A model generated the notes under the pieces. The model saw only the letters and a list, made by a program, of their open reading frames with translations. It made no database searches and had not been told where the DNA came from. Both the position numbers and the translations under genes were made by a program. From Cristatella mucedo (Eukaryota > Bryozoa > Phylactolaemata > Cristatellidae), in the NCBI GenBank assembly GCA_009760855.2, contig WPIO01000007.1, forward strand, positions 3,277,501 to 3,341,500: a stretch of 64,000 bases of DNA. Reading direction: 5' to 3'. Below are positions 29,281 through 41,915 of the stretch, in pieces; position 1 is the stretch's first letter, and every line of letters starts with the position of its first letter.

Positions 29281-30545
29281 AGGCTAAGTGTTCGCACCTC
29301 TAGTTCTTAAAGTCTCGTCGGCGAGGAGGGGAGGTGAGGACGAGATAGGTACAGCTATCCACCCACACGATAACGGACTGTTCTCAATATTGCTCCGATT
29401 CTTATCGACGGCAAGGCTCGGACGCTGTCACATCGGTGCCGCTTACCGATTGCTGACGGCAACCTGCCAAAGTCAAAAAGCTCAACGCAATATCTCGCTC
29501 GCTTTTGGCTAGGGGTTTTAACAGATGGATACTAAGAACGGCCAGTCGTCGTCCGAGATCTCGGTAACTGATTGGCCAGCAGGCTTGTAAGAGCTAAAAC
29601 TAACACGGAAGAAAAATTCAGACCAAGTCCTTGTTCTAGGGCTTAATGGCACCGTCGGCATTTAAACAGAGAAATGAACAGCATTGCATTAATAAACTAT
29701 TATGATTGCACCCATTTATTTTGCAACGTTCACACCTAAATAAGGTATTAGAGAGTCGACCAAGCAGAAGAAGAAATCAAAGCCGAGTCAACTTGTCTCT
29801 TATGGCTGCTTAAATGTGTAAACTAGCGTAACTTGAAGTTGATCGCAAGTTTATACTTCACAGATGTACTTGTAAATAATTTTTTCTTAAGAAGCTGCTG
29901 CCCATACTCGGAAAGCAAAGACATTTCTCTCTCGCTGGGTAATTATTTCCAAGTGATTGCTGTTTTTCCAAAACAAAATCCGGCCCCCTACTGTTTTCGT
30001 TGACCCCCTATTGGTGCCAAAACCTTTTGTCCGCCCAGTATCGAACTAGTGACCTTCTAAGTCTACCGCTGATATAATTGCCTCTACACCATGGAAAAAC
30101 ATGTATGCGTTCTACTATCATTTTTTATAAAAACCCTATCATGGTTGTCGGTAGATCGTTCGCCTGCCCGGTGCAAGTTTGCCGCAGACGGTCGCGAATC
30201 ACCAGCGTACGAATTCTGCGGTTGAGTATCGCCTGTATAATTCATCCTACTCCATCCGTAGCCTGATGTCAGCGAAGGTGCGTACCAATGAAGCTCAATG
30301 TGGATCTCGGAATGAGCGCACACACTTCTACGTCTGAACAGACGATCTAGGTTGAACTAAATTGTTCAGTCCGTAAGTCTGGCTCCTTGACCAATGGGAA
30401 CGTGTGAAAATACTACTACCCGATAGTCACCACTGAGCAGCGTTCAAGCTTCGGCTATCCTAAGGGCCGTCAGCGACACCCACACGAAGACCGAAGAGTT
30501 GGACAGAAGGCATTGCTTGAGACCACGCTATAGGGAGTGCATCTG
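29281..30545. other. unassigned part of the left-arm-specific insertion
   Basis: Apart from the tRNA-like relic at 30027-30100, nothing recognised. No terminal repeats bracket it. Confidence 0.4.
30027..30100 (-). pseudogene. degenerate tRNA-Val-like relic
   Basis: Aligned by eye, the reverse complement shares CCATGGTGTAG, AAGGTC and TTCGAT blocks with the intact tRNA-Val genes. The acceptor stem has extra bases and mismatches, and the anticodon loop is scrambled, so a functional fold is unlikely. Confidence 0.6.
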
Positions 30546-30589
30546 TGGTGGGGAACATGCTTACATCAAAGGCTGCACTGAGTCAATTG

Positions 30590-31452
30590 TAATGTAATGT
30601 AATGTATCTCCGTCAGTAACTCCACAAAGTCATAAAGACCATGTGGGTGTTACGCAGGAGAGTTTTGTATAGCGTACTGAAAGCCTAAGCGGCTTTCGGT
30701 ACGCATTCGGTAGCCAACAGACTTCGTCTCACGCAACAAAGAGAAAGAGGGAAGCATAGCAGAGTTAGGAGAGCAGTTGAGGTAGTGAGTAGCATAGATG
30801 TAGCAGTTCAGGACCGCTGAAAAAGATGTGCTATAGTCGGCAGTTGGAGAGTAGATGTCGTGGCGTAAGAATTGTGGAAGCGAGTTCCACAGTCTAGGAC
30901 CTGCAGAGCTAAAGCTTCTGTCGCCAACTGTCTTTAAGCTGAGGAATGGGACAGCTAATTTATTGTCCACACAGTACCTGAGGGCTCGAACAGGCTGAAA
31001 CTGATGCAGCAGTTCAGCTAGGTACGAAGGAATCAAGCCGTGGCGGGCCTTGTGGGTCAGCAGAAGAACTTTGCTCTGTATCCTTTGCTCAACCGGCAAC
31101 CATCCTAGCTCTTTCAGCAAAGGAGACACGTGCTCAAACCGCTGGGACTTGAAGACCAGCCTTGCAGCCATATTCATTATCCGCTGTAGTGGCATAATAG
31201 CTTTCTTTGGTAGCCCAGCCAAAAGGGAATTACAATAATCAAGCCGAGACAGAACTAAAGAGCTAGTTACATTTTTTTACAAGCCACTGTGGGAGACAGC
31301 TTCTAATCTTGGATAGGGATCGGATGTGATGGCTAGCTTTTGAGGCAGTCTTCTGAATGAAGCTTTTGAAATTGAGGCAGCTGTCGAACACGACACCTAG
31401 ATTACGAGCACGTGGTGAAGGTCGCACAGTAGCATCACCTATTAGAACAGCA
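30590..31452 (-). mobile_element. family B LINE, 3' half, with readable empty site
   Basis: A long open frame (31222-30650) reads LKELGWLPVEQRIQSKVLLL, LAVPFLSLKTVGDRSFSSAG and PRLWNSLPQFLRHDI. The tail has three TAATG-type units. CAATTG flanks both ends (target-site duplication), and the right arm of the inverted repeat has one CAATTG and no insertion. Confidence 0.92.
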
Positions 31453-32396
31453 ATTGCTCAACCACCTGCTGCAGGTGGGGCATACATTAGTGGCTGAGAA
31501 GCAACAGGCTCACGTAACAATAGCGTTACAACCGGGATGCCACAGGTTCTACGAATTTCCCCAATCCACTGCAATCCACTCTAATTAGGCTAGCAACGAC
31601 CAGACGTAAGCGTTGCCGAGCTCAAATTTTGCGCTGATATTGTAGTGGATGTTCGAATTTATCTGTCCACACAATTTCATGTCGCTTTGCGAACGCTCAC
31701 TTCTGCAAATGAGCTGTGACGCCAGGACGCCTGTACCTCAATCCATTCTAGTTCTCGTCAAAATCTCGTGTACGTTCAAGATTGGTTGATACGACGCGGT
31801 TGCACTTTTAATGCAGAACACTGTTACGCAAGAAAAATGCGATCTTCTCCCACCAGCTTCGTTTGTAATTGCAACTGACAATCATAGATTGCTGTATTGT
31901 GTCGGTCAGTTGCCGTCGATTGCCATGGATTGCTCAAGGTTGAACGCGAAAAAGGACACGTGCGCCCACAGCGAGCGTTATGTGGTTGGATAACTACTAA
32001 TTCAAGCAGCCAATTTCCAGCAAATTTGAACCAGGTTGCTGCAGAGACCAGACCGTTGCCGTCGATTTCCCAGCACTGCCCTCGATTGTGCCTTTGTCGA
32101 TTGCATAAAAGGATGTGGCATCACTTTTAATGCAGTGTAGTGCAATACGCAAGAAAGCTCGAAGCTCCTCTCAGCAACTGTGGGTACATTTGTAACTGTC
32201 CGTTATGGATTGGCGTATTTCCCCGGGCCATCGCCGTCGATTGCCGTGGGTTGCCACCGATTGAATGTGCACCACGGGTAAAAATTATCCGCCCACACAG
32301 GTACATGTTACATGCCATGAGAGTTGCAGTTTATTGCAGCCAATCTTGTCAATTTTCTACGGATTTCGCTATCGGCCCCTACCATTGCTGTTGATT

Positions 32397-33612
32397 AATA
32401 ATAATAATAATAATAATAAAGTACTTGATAAAGCTACCTCAGAGAACTTAATCTCTTTCTAGGCGCTTTACATTTGCGGCAAAGGGAAATGCAAATGAAT
32501 GGTAACTAAAATCATGCTTGAAAAAAAAACGAATAACATAGTTAGGGGTGACAGGCACAGGGTCAGCATGCAAATGTGGTTAATGGCAGCATGCACAGTG
32601 TCAGCGAGCATAAGCACGTGAAGGACGAATCACAGGGACCCACTAAATGCTGTCCTAAATAGGTGTGTTTTTAAGTTCCTTTTAAATGTGGTCAGGTCAG
32701 CGGATGTTCTGACGCAGGTCGGGAGGGAGTTCTAGGCTTTGGGAGCATACGAACTAAATGCAGGTCTCCAAAGGATTTGAGGTTTGTACGAGGTATTTCT
32801 AGACTGTTGGATTCCGAAAAGCAGGTGGTACGATGCTTGGCCTGATGGGGGAGTATGTCGGAGAGATAGGCTGGAGCCATAGAATGAAGGGACCTAAAAG
32901 TGAGCGACAAAACCTTGAAGTCAATCCGTTGATTGACTGGTAGCCAGTGCAGGTCGGCGAGAAGTGGAGTAATGTGGCAACTGCGACGCTCACGACAGAC
33001 AAGCCTACCTGCAGAGTTTTGCACCAGCTGCAATCGCCTGATCGCACATGCTGGTAGGCCAGTAATCAGTGAGTTGCAGAAGTCGAGACGAGATGTCACG
33101 AATGCATGGACCAACTTAGATGTGGTATCCTTATCTAAACAAGCCCGAATTTTAGCAATATTATGAAGCTGAAAATAGGCAGATTTGACCGTGGATCTGA
33201 TATGGTCGTCTAACGAGAGGTCGCTTTGGAATATGACACCTAGATTTCGAGCTGATTCGACAGGAGATATGCAGGCAGAGCCAATTTTGAGCGTCAGCCT
33301 TTCCAATTTCTGAATCACACTGGGTTTGCCCATAACTAGTAAGTTAGTTTTGTCATCGTTCAGTTTTAGAAAATTTGCTGCCATCCATGTGCGGATGTCA
33401 CCAATGCATGCAGCAAGTGAGTTTAGAGAATTTGAGGTGCTCGAAGGCTGGGAGAGATCGATGCAAAGGTACAACTGAGTGTCATCCGCATAGAAGTGAG
33501 AGCCTAGATTGTGCTTGGCAATCACATCAGCAAGAGGGAGAGTATAAACCGTGAATAGAACCGGACCTAGGACGGAGCCCTGAGGTACTCCATATTTCAG
33601 AGGTACTTCAGA
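32397..33612 (-). mobile_element. family A LINE, young 5'-truncated copy in satellite
   Basis: 1216 bp. One frame (33651-32692) includes [33 protein letters not shown] (catalytic YADD), KLNDDKTNLLVMGK and DLHWLPVNQRIDFKVLSLTF. It is flanked by TGATT on both sides (32392-32396, 33613-33617). Removing it rejoins a satellite monomer. A frameshift near the C-terminal end is the only obvious damage; the N-terminal two-thirds is missing. Confidence 0.93.
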
Positions 33613-35245
33613 TGATTGCCGTGCATTGCTGACAGTTAACAAACAAAGCATCTTGAAAGTTCCACGGTTTTACTTTGGACGCAGCGGAATGTTATATGTA
33701 ATAACAATTGAGGCTTCCAAGCTGCCAATTTTTCTTCAATTCGCCGGGAATTAGGGTATCGGCCCAGAACATTGCTATCGATTGCCGTTCATTATTCGTG
33801 ATTGTACGTTCGCGATTGGTTGTAAGGATTTGATTGCACTTTCAACGCAGGATGGACCATAATGGATTGCCGTATTTGCCCGGGCCATTGCCGTCTGTTG
33901 CCATGCATTGCCCAAGACTGAACGGTCAGAGATGGTTGAAAGTGTGCACGCAGTGAGGTGTGTACGTATGCACGTGTGCACGCAGTGAGAGGTTACGTGG
34001 AATGAATATTGGAGCTTGGTGCAGCCAATTTCTCGTCGATTTGCCACGGATTTTGGTATTTGTCCCTGCCATTGCTGTCAATTGCCGTGTATTGTTGACA
34101 ATTAACGTGCAAATTAGCTTGAAATTCCTACGATTTCACTTTTAGCACAAAGAAATGGGAAATGCGATGACAATCGGCACTTCGTGCAGCCAATTTAGTG
34201 TCAACTTGCCACCGATTGTAGTGAGTGGATTGCTGCTTCAAGCCGAGCCGTTGCCGTAGATTGCCATGCATTGCCCGAGATTTTACGAGCGCAATTGCTT
34301 AAAATGATGTCGTTGACTTTAACCAGTGTGCTTTGTTGCATGCATTAAAAATTGAAGCATTGCGAAACCGATTTCAGGGCATTTTGCATCAGATTGCTGT
34401 AAATTGAGGCATTGGCTCGGACCATTGCAGTCGATTGCAGTGCATTGCTGCCGAATGATCGAGGCAATTGGAGTGAATTTGTGGAATTACACAATAACCA
34501 AAAATTAGAGCAACGTGCAACCACTGTTAGAGCTTACAGTGTACGTATTTTTGTCATTTTTCGGCGGGTTGCGGTACATTGACGTACTGGCCCGGGCAGT
34601 TGCAGTCGATTGCAGTGCATTGCTGCAGAATGGCCGGGGCAATTACAGTGAAGTTATGCGAGTACGCAATAACCTAAGAGTAGAGCAGCTGGCTATCATA
34701 ATTAGAGCATAGCTTCTAGTGTACGAGTTCTGGTCGCTGTGTATCGGATTGCAGCGGCTTTCGGCGGAATGAGGTGGACTGTGGCATGGGACCGAGTCGT
34801 TGCAGTCGATTGCAATTCATTGCATGAGAACGCCTGTGCACAATGAAGCGAAATTTTGTGGATTCACTTTGAACTGAATCTATTCCTATATGCAATGTCA
34901 ATTAGAGCTTCGCGATGGCGATTTGAGAATGATTTGCAGTGGAATAAAGTGGATTCCGGTAGTTTTCCAGGGCATTTCAGGCGATTGGCACCCATTGCCA
35001 CAGTGCGAGGTTACACAACTTTATTTTACGTGGTTGTGAACACAGCACGGTGCACTTTAATATGCAATAAAAACTGGAGCTCGGCGCAATGTATTTCGAT
35101 TTTTTATGGAGTGGATTCTGTGGATTGAAATGGATTACGGTATTGGCCCGGGCTACCACAGTCGATTGCAGTGCATTGGACGAGAACGACCACGCCAATG
35201 CAAGTGAATTTCTTTTAATGCAGTTGTCGCAGAGTGTGCTGTCAT

Positions 35246-35465
35246 ATGCAATGCTGACACTGTGCATGCTGCCACTAACCACATTTGCATGCTGACCCTG
35301 TGCATGTCACCCATAACCATATTATTCATTTCGTTTGTTTTTTGAAGCATGATTTTACTTACCATTCAATTGCATTTCACTTTACAGCAAATGTAAAGCG
35401 CCTAGAGAGAGATTAAGTTCTCTGAGGGCGCTTTATCAAGTGAATTATTATTATTATTATTATTA
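35246..35465 (+). mobile_element. family A LINE, 3' UTR, in satellite
   Basis: TGCTGACACTGTGCATGCTG to CTTTATCAAGTGAATTATT plus (ATT)n. Inserted into the satellite block in the orientation opposite to 32397-33612. Confidence 0.88.
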
Positions 35466-35673
35466 AAAAAGCTTTTCCATCAATATTTCTTTCTTTGCAT
35501 GGTGGAATGCAGTGGATTGCGGTGGATTGCAGTATTGGCCTGGGCCACTGAAATCTTATTTCAGTGGACTTTGTGAGAACGCGTGCCCGGAATCTCGCGA
35601 AATTTTCTGGGTACATTGTGCGTATAGCCTAGTTGATATTCCAGACTTTTTGGAGCTGTTCGCAGCAAATTTG

Positions 35674-36474
35674 GGGTGGATTTGACGAGAACTAGAATGG
35701 ATTGAGGTACAGGCGTCCTGGCGTCAAAGCTCATTTGCAGAAGTGAGCGTTCGCAAAGCGACATGAAATTGTGTGGACAGATAAATTCGAACATGCACTA
35801 CAACATCAGCGCAAAATTTGAGCTCGGCAACGCTTACGTCTGGTCGTTGCTAGCCTAATTAGAGTGGATTGCAGTGGATTGGGGAAATTCGTAGAACCTG
35901 TGGCATCCCGGTTGTAACGCTATTGTTACGTGAGCCTGTTGCTTCTCAGCCACTAATGTATGCCCCACCTGCAGCAGGTGGTTGAGCAATTGACTCAGTG
36001 CAGCCTTTGATGTAAGCATGTTCCCCACCAGAGAGCCCAATTAGAGAGTTTGGCTTTCAGTTTTCTAAGTAGCGCTTGTTTACCGTTGATATTATCAAGT
36101 ACTTTATTAATAGTAATAAATTGATTTGCCTTGCTTGAATTTAAGGATGCTCGTTGCAATCATAATACGAATTTGAGAGTACTTACCGTAGCGTCGGAAA
36201 ACACTGTCTATCGTTTGGCAAGCGGTAGCTATCGTTTGGCAAGCGGTAGCTATCATAGTACAATGTTAGTGATAGGGTTCATTAACAAAGGAAGTTTCCA
36301 TGGTGTAGCGGTTATCACATCTGCCTAACACGCAGAAGGTCCCCAGTTCGATCCTGGGTGGAAACAAGCTTTTACTTCCAACATTAGTCGACTCTAGCAA
36401 GTGCCTTTGTCGAAGCGAGTACGCTTGAATCCGAGAGAAAGTCGCAGGGTAAAAGGATGTTTCTAGCAATAAAT
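35674..36474. repeat. right arm of the large inverted repeat (empty-site version)
   Basis: About 800 bp, reverse-complementary to the left arm without its two extra segments. It contains the tRNA-Val gene and a 21-bp tandem duplication (about 36209-36251) that is single in the left arm. The spacer between the arms is about 3.9 kb of satellite plus LINE. Confidence 0.88.
36294..36365 (+). tRNA. tRNA-Val (AAC)
   Basis: 72 nt with a perfect 7-bp acceptor stem (GTTTCCA/TGGAAAC), a D-arm containing A-box-like GTGTAGCGGTTATCAC, an anticodon arm TCTGC-CTAACAC-GCAGA (anticodon AAC) and a T-arm CCCAG-TTCGATC-CTGGG (B box). A TTTT Pol III terminator follows within ten bases. No mismatch is visible. 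It lies in the right arm of the large inverted repeat. Confidence 0.95.
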
Positions 36475-36574
36475 TTTGTGAGTGAAGCCAGTAATGCTTT
36501 CGTTGACGTGGGCGAATGAACATTTGGCATGTCAAAGACAAATAAAATACCATATAATTCGTTTCTCTGGTGCC

Positions 36575-36712
36575 GTAAAAGAACTTCGTCCACATTCAGG
36601 TGCCTCACGTACGACACAAGACTCGACCCCACGACCATTTTTATCCGATACATTTACGTAGACCTTGGTCGTTAAAAGTGAGCTCCTCAACCGCTGGGCC
36701 AAGGCAGCGCCC
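36575..36712 (-). mobile_element. SINE-1-related copy, diverged
   Basis: GCTGCCTTGGCCCAGCGG head and GTGGGGTCGAGTC B box, with a CACCTGAATGTGGACGAAGT tail. It is part of the duplicated tRNA-Val unit. Confidence 0.65.
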
Positions 36713-37644
36713 AAGGCTAGCCAAAACCAAAGTTTGACGCCCGCAGTGACGCCACCAGAGAGAACGAGCTGCCTGTCCTAGATGGGGCACGCCAGTCTGC
36801 CATTTGAGAAACGCACGGCTTAGCCGAGTAGACAGTTGCTGGTGTAGTTTAATGGAAGACCAGACGGTCAGTTCGATTTACGCATCGCAATGAATAGCCA
36901 CATCGCAGCCTTAGAGAGATGACGTCATGTAATGCGTATCCGGCTGCACAAAGCAACCAGGACTTAGCAGGTCTGAGCGACCGTACGAAAGCGACAGCCA
37001 ACAGCAGCCCAGTGATCCTACAAAGAGTAGTGAGAGCTATAACTAGCTTGGACTGCGGTCGAGCAAGTAGCACTGAAGCACTCAGTAGCCGAAGGGCAGC
37101 TGTGGAGCATCCGAACGTGTCGACGGCCGAAGTACACTTGATCGTTGTATTGTGAGAATTATTTTAAGGCTCGAGGCTCAGCTCTTAGGCGGCGAATATA
37201 GCGAAAGCAGCTATCGCTAAAGTACTTATGAGCGAGCCACTGGTTTTTGGTTACGATAGGAGCAGGCGAAAGAGGAGGCACGGCACTGAGCGTAGCCACT
37301 TGTTCGATGAAAGCAGCCAACGTAGACCGCATATGTTTTTTAAGGTTTACTTGGCGGTAAAATAGTTACAAAAGAGGCCGTCACAAGCCAAGATTTTAGA
37401 TGCTATATAATTGTAAGTGCCCGTCCATAAGTGCGTCCCGAAAAAGAGGTCACCACTGATTCGCTAGCCGGCGCAGACCAAATGAAAGTGAGTCAGCCGA
37501 AGTTGCATCTATAAAAGGCTATTACAAATGCACGGTGTTAGTTCTACTAAAAAACTTATGTGCAGAAATCACAGTGTTATGTATGTGTGCATATGCTCTA
37601 CGTGGTCGTTCTGCACTGATTCGCTAGGTGATGCTGGCTACTGT

Positions 37645-37930
37645 TGAGACATTTCTTACGCAACGACAACTAATCTCCTACTGCCGGCTATGGCTCATCC
37701 TTTTCAGCGTTCCTGAGCTGCTACTTCCATGCTACTCACTACCTCAACTGCTCTCCTGAGACTGCTATGCTTCCCACTTTCTCTTTGTTGCGTGAGACGA
37801 AGTCTGTTGGCTACCGAATGCGTACCGAAAGCCGCTTAGGCTGTGAGTGCGCTATGCAAAACTCTCCTGCGTAACACCCACATGGTCTTTATGACTTTGT
37901 GGAATTACAGACGGAGATACATGATACAAG
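37645..37930 (+). mobile_element. family B LINE, 3' end
   Basis: TTCTTACGCAACGACAACTA, CTGCTACTTCCATGCTACTC, ACCGAAAGCCGCTTAGGCTG and GACGGAGATACATGATAC. Confidence 0.85.
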
Positions 37931-38019
37931 ATTTCCCGTAATAAAGACTTCGCGATTTAGAAAGAACCTCAAGATTGACTGTCAATAGGGCAGAGTCACC
38001 ATACTAATGCAGAGGTAAA

Positions 38020-38165
38020 TTATTCATTATCCATGACTCAGGTCGTGGGTAGGAGCCCTGAAGCTGGCATTCTTAATTTCCGATAACTGCAAGTGGTGGT
38101 GATAGCTGCTAAGGCTGTTTGACCTCTGCATACATGAAGCGGTAGAATCAGCCAACTTTTTCTTA
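38020..38165 (+). mobile_element. SINE-2 fragment
   Basis: CAGGTCGTGGGTAGGAGCCC, CTGCAAGTGGTGGTGATAGC and GCTAAGGCTGTTTGACC keep the order of the SINE-2 body; the head is lost. Confidence 0.5.
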
Positions 38166-40231
38166 CTTCTGCGAACATTCAGGCCCACCTTGCAACGCGA
38201 ATTTGGAGTTTCCCGCAAATTTGTCGCTTATAGGCTGATATATATATTTAGTATGTAGTATTTAATGTGTACACACCACTGCGTTTCACCTGGTATTCGT
38301 TGTGCTTGGTATCTGATGCCACATTTGAATGCCTGTACGTGCGATAATTCGTCTCAGCTTGATTGCAGGTCATCAAAGCCGTGCACAAGCAAGCTCTGCA
38401 CCTCATAAGAAACACTGAAAAACTGTGTCTTCAAGCGGTTTTAGCAAGCCTACTATCGCATAGCCGGCCTTGGGTGCTCCGACCGCTAATTCTAGAGTGC
38501 AGGGGCATGATGTGCGAAAGGTTAGTGTGTCGAGCGAGTCGTAGAAGCGGTTGACCGGCGCAGGCAGTTTCTATTGGACCGTAGCGACGAGAGATGCAAA
38601 GTCAGCTTGCTGGCATTCATCTCGCTAGTTGTTTGGGAAAGCCTGAGCCTCGACACTCTTGTTCGTTAAGAGAAGCATCTCGAATGATCGTCTCGCCGCT
38701 TTTGTGGGCGTCAGTGAAGAACCCACTCGTTAGGGTGCTCATGCAGGTGGATATGGAGTGGCTGCTTCATTGTCAGCTCGGCGGACGAAGAGGCTCAGCT
38801 CGAGACACTCTCCAGAAACTGCAGCGTTTGCTTGACTTAACGAGCTAGAAGCAAGCAACTGCAATCTTTTGGAGAAGTAAGTGATGCTCGTGCAGCGGCC
38901 AGTCCGTCGTGAAGTGTCACCACCGTAGTCCCGATCGCACCGATGCTACCAAATTGCAGGGGTATGGTGCAACTGTACTGTGCTCCTAATAAAAGATCTA
39001 ATCGAAACTCAGAGCAATATTCACGACAAGATTGTGACGGAATTCACCTGGCACAACGGCTAACTCAACTAAGTGCTGGTGAAAGTCACTTCAGGCTGCT
39101 TGTCACTTCAGCCTGGCCAGTAGCAAGAAGACAGCTCCATTCAGTTTCAGTGAGCTCTGACTACATTTGCGTATTTTTTGCACGAAGTAATAAAAAAACT
39201 GAGCGCACGTTTAAGTGTATTGGAATCAAGGTAGCAGAAAGCGAGTCAAGTTTATAAGAGGCTGGATGCCCTGCCAGTGGACGGCAAAGTTGTTACGCAA
39301 CGTAATTTATCATACTTACTACCACACCAAAGTTCCCGTTTAGTCTTGCTAAAAATGAACTAAACACTTAATATGACTCTGAAAAAGGGCTGCAACCAGC
39401 AGAAAAACGATGTCTGAGATGGCAAAATTTTGCTTTTATGAGACTTTGCTAACGACGATGCAACCAACACTGACACGTAGGACTCATTCACACAGTAGAG
39501 CAACACAGTGTCTTAGGTAGGTCTGAGAGTGATAGAATATCGGTTCTAGACGTAAATGATCGCGTGGAAATTCTCTTTCTTTTGTAGCCACTGGTCTTCT
39601 GATCGAGCTACTGAGCCGTAGGCTTCCTGTTCAATTCTCACTGTCCAAACTCCTCTGCTGTCTCCGTAATGAATCACTTTTAAATGTGCACTTGCATGCC
39701 TGAGCCTAATACCTATGTACTGCCCGCATGTTTATGTGTTTTCGTTATTGGGTCGGTTGAGCTTTATTGGCGAGTTCAGCTTTCCCGTTTCTGAGTAGCA
39801 CTTGGTTCATGTTCATATAATCAGCTTGTTATTTATGGTAAATTAATTTGTCTTCCTTGATTTCGAGACAGCTCGCTGCCATCAGAGTGCAAATTTGAGA
39901 GTACTTACCGTAGCGTATGAGAGCAGTGCCAGTCCGTTGGCCTCGTTTTCTTTCATGCCGTACCATCCAGGCTTACTGCTGCGAGGAGAGCCCCCGCAGC
40001 ACGCCGCCCAACTGTAGGGGGGATAAGTCCACTGCTGGTGAGCAGCCTACCTGTGAACTGGCAGCTGCCTTGGCTGGCAGTTGAACGACAAGCGACTATC
40101 GCAGTGGCAGCCTCAAGTTATAGTTACCTAGCATATTCTTACACCAGCCACCATGGTAATTCAGTGCAACCGCACCGCAAGCGACAGCTATCTTAGTACA
40201 ATTTTAATGACAGCGTTCAATACTAAAGAAA

Positions 40232-40303
40232 GTTTCCATGGTGTAGCGGTTATCACATCTGCCTAACACGCAGAAGGTCCCCAGTTCGATCCTGGGTGGA
40301 AAC
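40232..40303 (+). tRNA. tRNA-Val (AAC), tandem-repeat copy
   Basis: Identical over the mature 72 nt to the copy at 36294, with the same downstream TTTT terminator context. It sits in a direct duplication sharing several hundred bases of flank with 36030-36907. Mature tRNA identity above a diverged flank suggests selection or gene conversion. Confidence 0.95.
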
Positions 40304-40514
40304 AAGCTTTTACTTCCAACATTAGTCAATTCTAGCAAGTACCTTTGTCGAATCGACCTCACTTGAATCTGAGACAAAGCCGCAGGGTAAAAGGAAGTTT
40401 CTAGCAGTGGATGTTGTGAGTGAAGCCGGTAATGCTTTCGTAGACGTGGGGCGAATGAACATTTGGCACGTCAAAGACAAATAAAATACAACGTAATTAG
40501 TTTCTCTTGCGCTC

Positions 40515-40655
40515 TTAAAGAACTTTATCCACGTGCAGACGCCTATCGTAGGCCGCAGGACGACCCCACGACCATTTTTATCCAATACATTTACCTTGAC
40601 CTCAGTCGTTAAAAGTGAGCTCCTCAACCGCTGGACCCAGGCAGCGCCCAAGGCT
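40515..40655 (-). mobile_element. SINE-1-related copy, paralogous to 36575
   Basis: Same diverged SINE in the second unit copy, duplicated with the unit rather than independently inserted: both are followed by GCGCCCAAGGCTAGCC. Confidence 0.65.
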
Positions 40656-41283
40656 AGCCAAAACCAAAGTTTGACGCCCGCAGTGACGCCACCAGAGAGA
40701 ACGAGCTACCTGTCCTAGATGGGGCAAGCCAGTCTGCCATTTGAGAAACGTACGGCTTAGCTGAAAAGACAGCAGCTGGTGTAGTTTAATGGAAGACCAG
40801 ACGGTCAGTTCGATTTACGTGGCGAAATGAATAGCCACATCGTGTCAATGATAGCATGGAAAATCTCTACCTTTTGTTGCCATTGCTCTTTCGATAGAGC
40901 TGCTGAGCTACTGCCCTCCCGCTCATCTCCTATTCTCTTAACACCTCTGCAGTCTCCGTAATGCTTCACTTTAAATGTGCACTTGCATTTCTGAGCCTTA
41001 CTTTGATGCATTAACTATAGATGTTTTTGTATTCTTGTTATGAGTCGGTTGGGCTTAATTGCCGAGTTCAGCTTTTCAGTTTCTGAATAGCACTGAGTTC
41101 ACGTTCTGATTATCACGTCATTGCTCCTGACAATTAATTCATCTTTCGTCATTAAATTTGAGAATGCCTTCTGACATTAGGGTGAGAATGTCAGTGCACA
41201 TTCTGTAGCGTACGAGAGCTATGGTCAAACGCTCGCCTCATTTTTGTCCACGACGTACTAGCATGACTGACCGCTGTAAGGAG

Positions 41284-41915
41284 ATAATAATAATAATAAA
41301 AATAATAATATACATTGGTATACTGCCCGTAGAGAACTGAATCTCTCTCTATTCACTTTAAAGATGCTGCATACAAAGCATTACCATGAAATTACATTAA
41401 TGAACTGCTGCATCAGTTTCAGCCTGTTCGCGCCCTCAGGTCCTGTGTGGACAATAAATTAGCTGTCCCATTCCTCCGCTTAAAGACAGTTGGCGACAGA
41501 AGCTTTAGCTCTGCAGGTCGTAGACTGTGGAACTCGCTTCCACAATTCTTACGCAACGACATCTACTCTCCAACTGCCGACTATGGCACATCTTTTTCAG
41601 CGGTCCTGAACTGCTACTTCTATGCTACTCACTACCTCAACTACTCTCCTAACTCTGCTATACTTCCCACTTTCTCTTTGTTGCGTGAGACGAAGTCTAT
41701 TGGCTACCGAATGCGTACCGAAAGCCGCCTAGGCTGTGAGTGTGCTATACAAAACTCTCCTGCGTAACACCCACGTGGTCTTTATGACTTTGTGGAGTTA
41801 CTGACGGAGATACATTACCAAACGCTTGGTATCAATTTCCGAAAACAGAGGGCATAGCAAAAGCAGGTACATGCACACGTAAGATGAATCACAAAGACTC
41901 ACCAAATGCCGTAAT
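41284..41915 (-). mobile_element. family A-subfamily LINE, split by a family B LINE
   Basis: The outer parts (41284-41396 and 41819-41915) match 24338-24600: AGAGAACTGAATCTCTCTCT, GCATACAAAGCATTACC, then GGTACATGCACACGTAAGAT. The split is at CATTACC, which is present on both sides. Confidence 0.75.
41397..41818 (+). mobile_element. family B LINE, 3' end, nested
   Basis: Open frame: DNKLAVPFLRLKTVGDRSFS, SAGRRLWNSLPQFLRNDI and LRETKSIGYRMRTESRLGCE, followed by the standard 3' UTR and GAGATACATTACC. Confidence 0.88.

Larger units (their letters stand above)
31764..35673 (+). repeat. degenerate satellite, monomer about 175 bp, block 1
   Basis: A phase-marking motif (CGATTGC[AC][GA]TGCATTG and variants) recurs near 34255, 34430, 34606, 34806, 34980 and 35160, i.e. 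every 174-200 bp. Shared segments are GGCCCGGGCCATTGC, ATGCAATAAC and GTGCAGCCAATTT. Monomers are strongly diverged. Two family A LINE pieces (32397-33612, 35246-35465) interrupt it. Monomers continue into the right arm, while those in the left arm run the other way. Confidence 0.8.
36030..36907 (+). repeat. partial copy of the tRNA-Val repeat unit
   Basis: The stretch from upstream of the tRNA through 36907 matches 39790-40845 in the same orientation. It includes a diverged SINE and the segment CCAAAACCAAAGTTTGACGC. The match stops abruptly at ATAGCCACATCG. Confidence 0.8.
36908..39539. other. unassigned between tRNA-Val units
   Basis: Contains a family B tail (37645-37930) and a SINE-2 piece (38020-38165). 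Short frames at 38363-39257 match no family I know. Confidence 0.4.

Noticed and set aside
32692..33651. 319-aa frame as a host gene
   Set aside because: It is the C-terminal half of a LINE reverse transcriptase with (ATT)n tail and target-site duplication.
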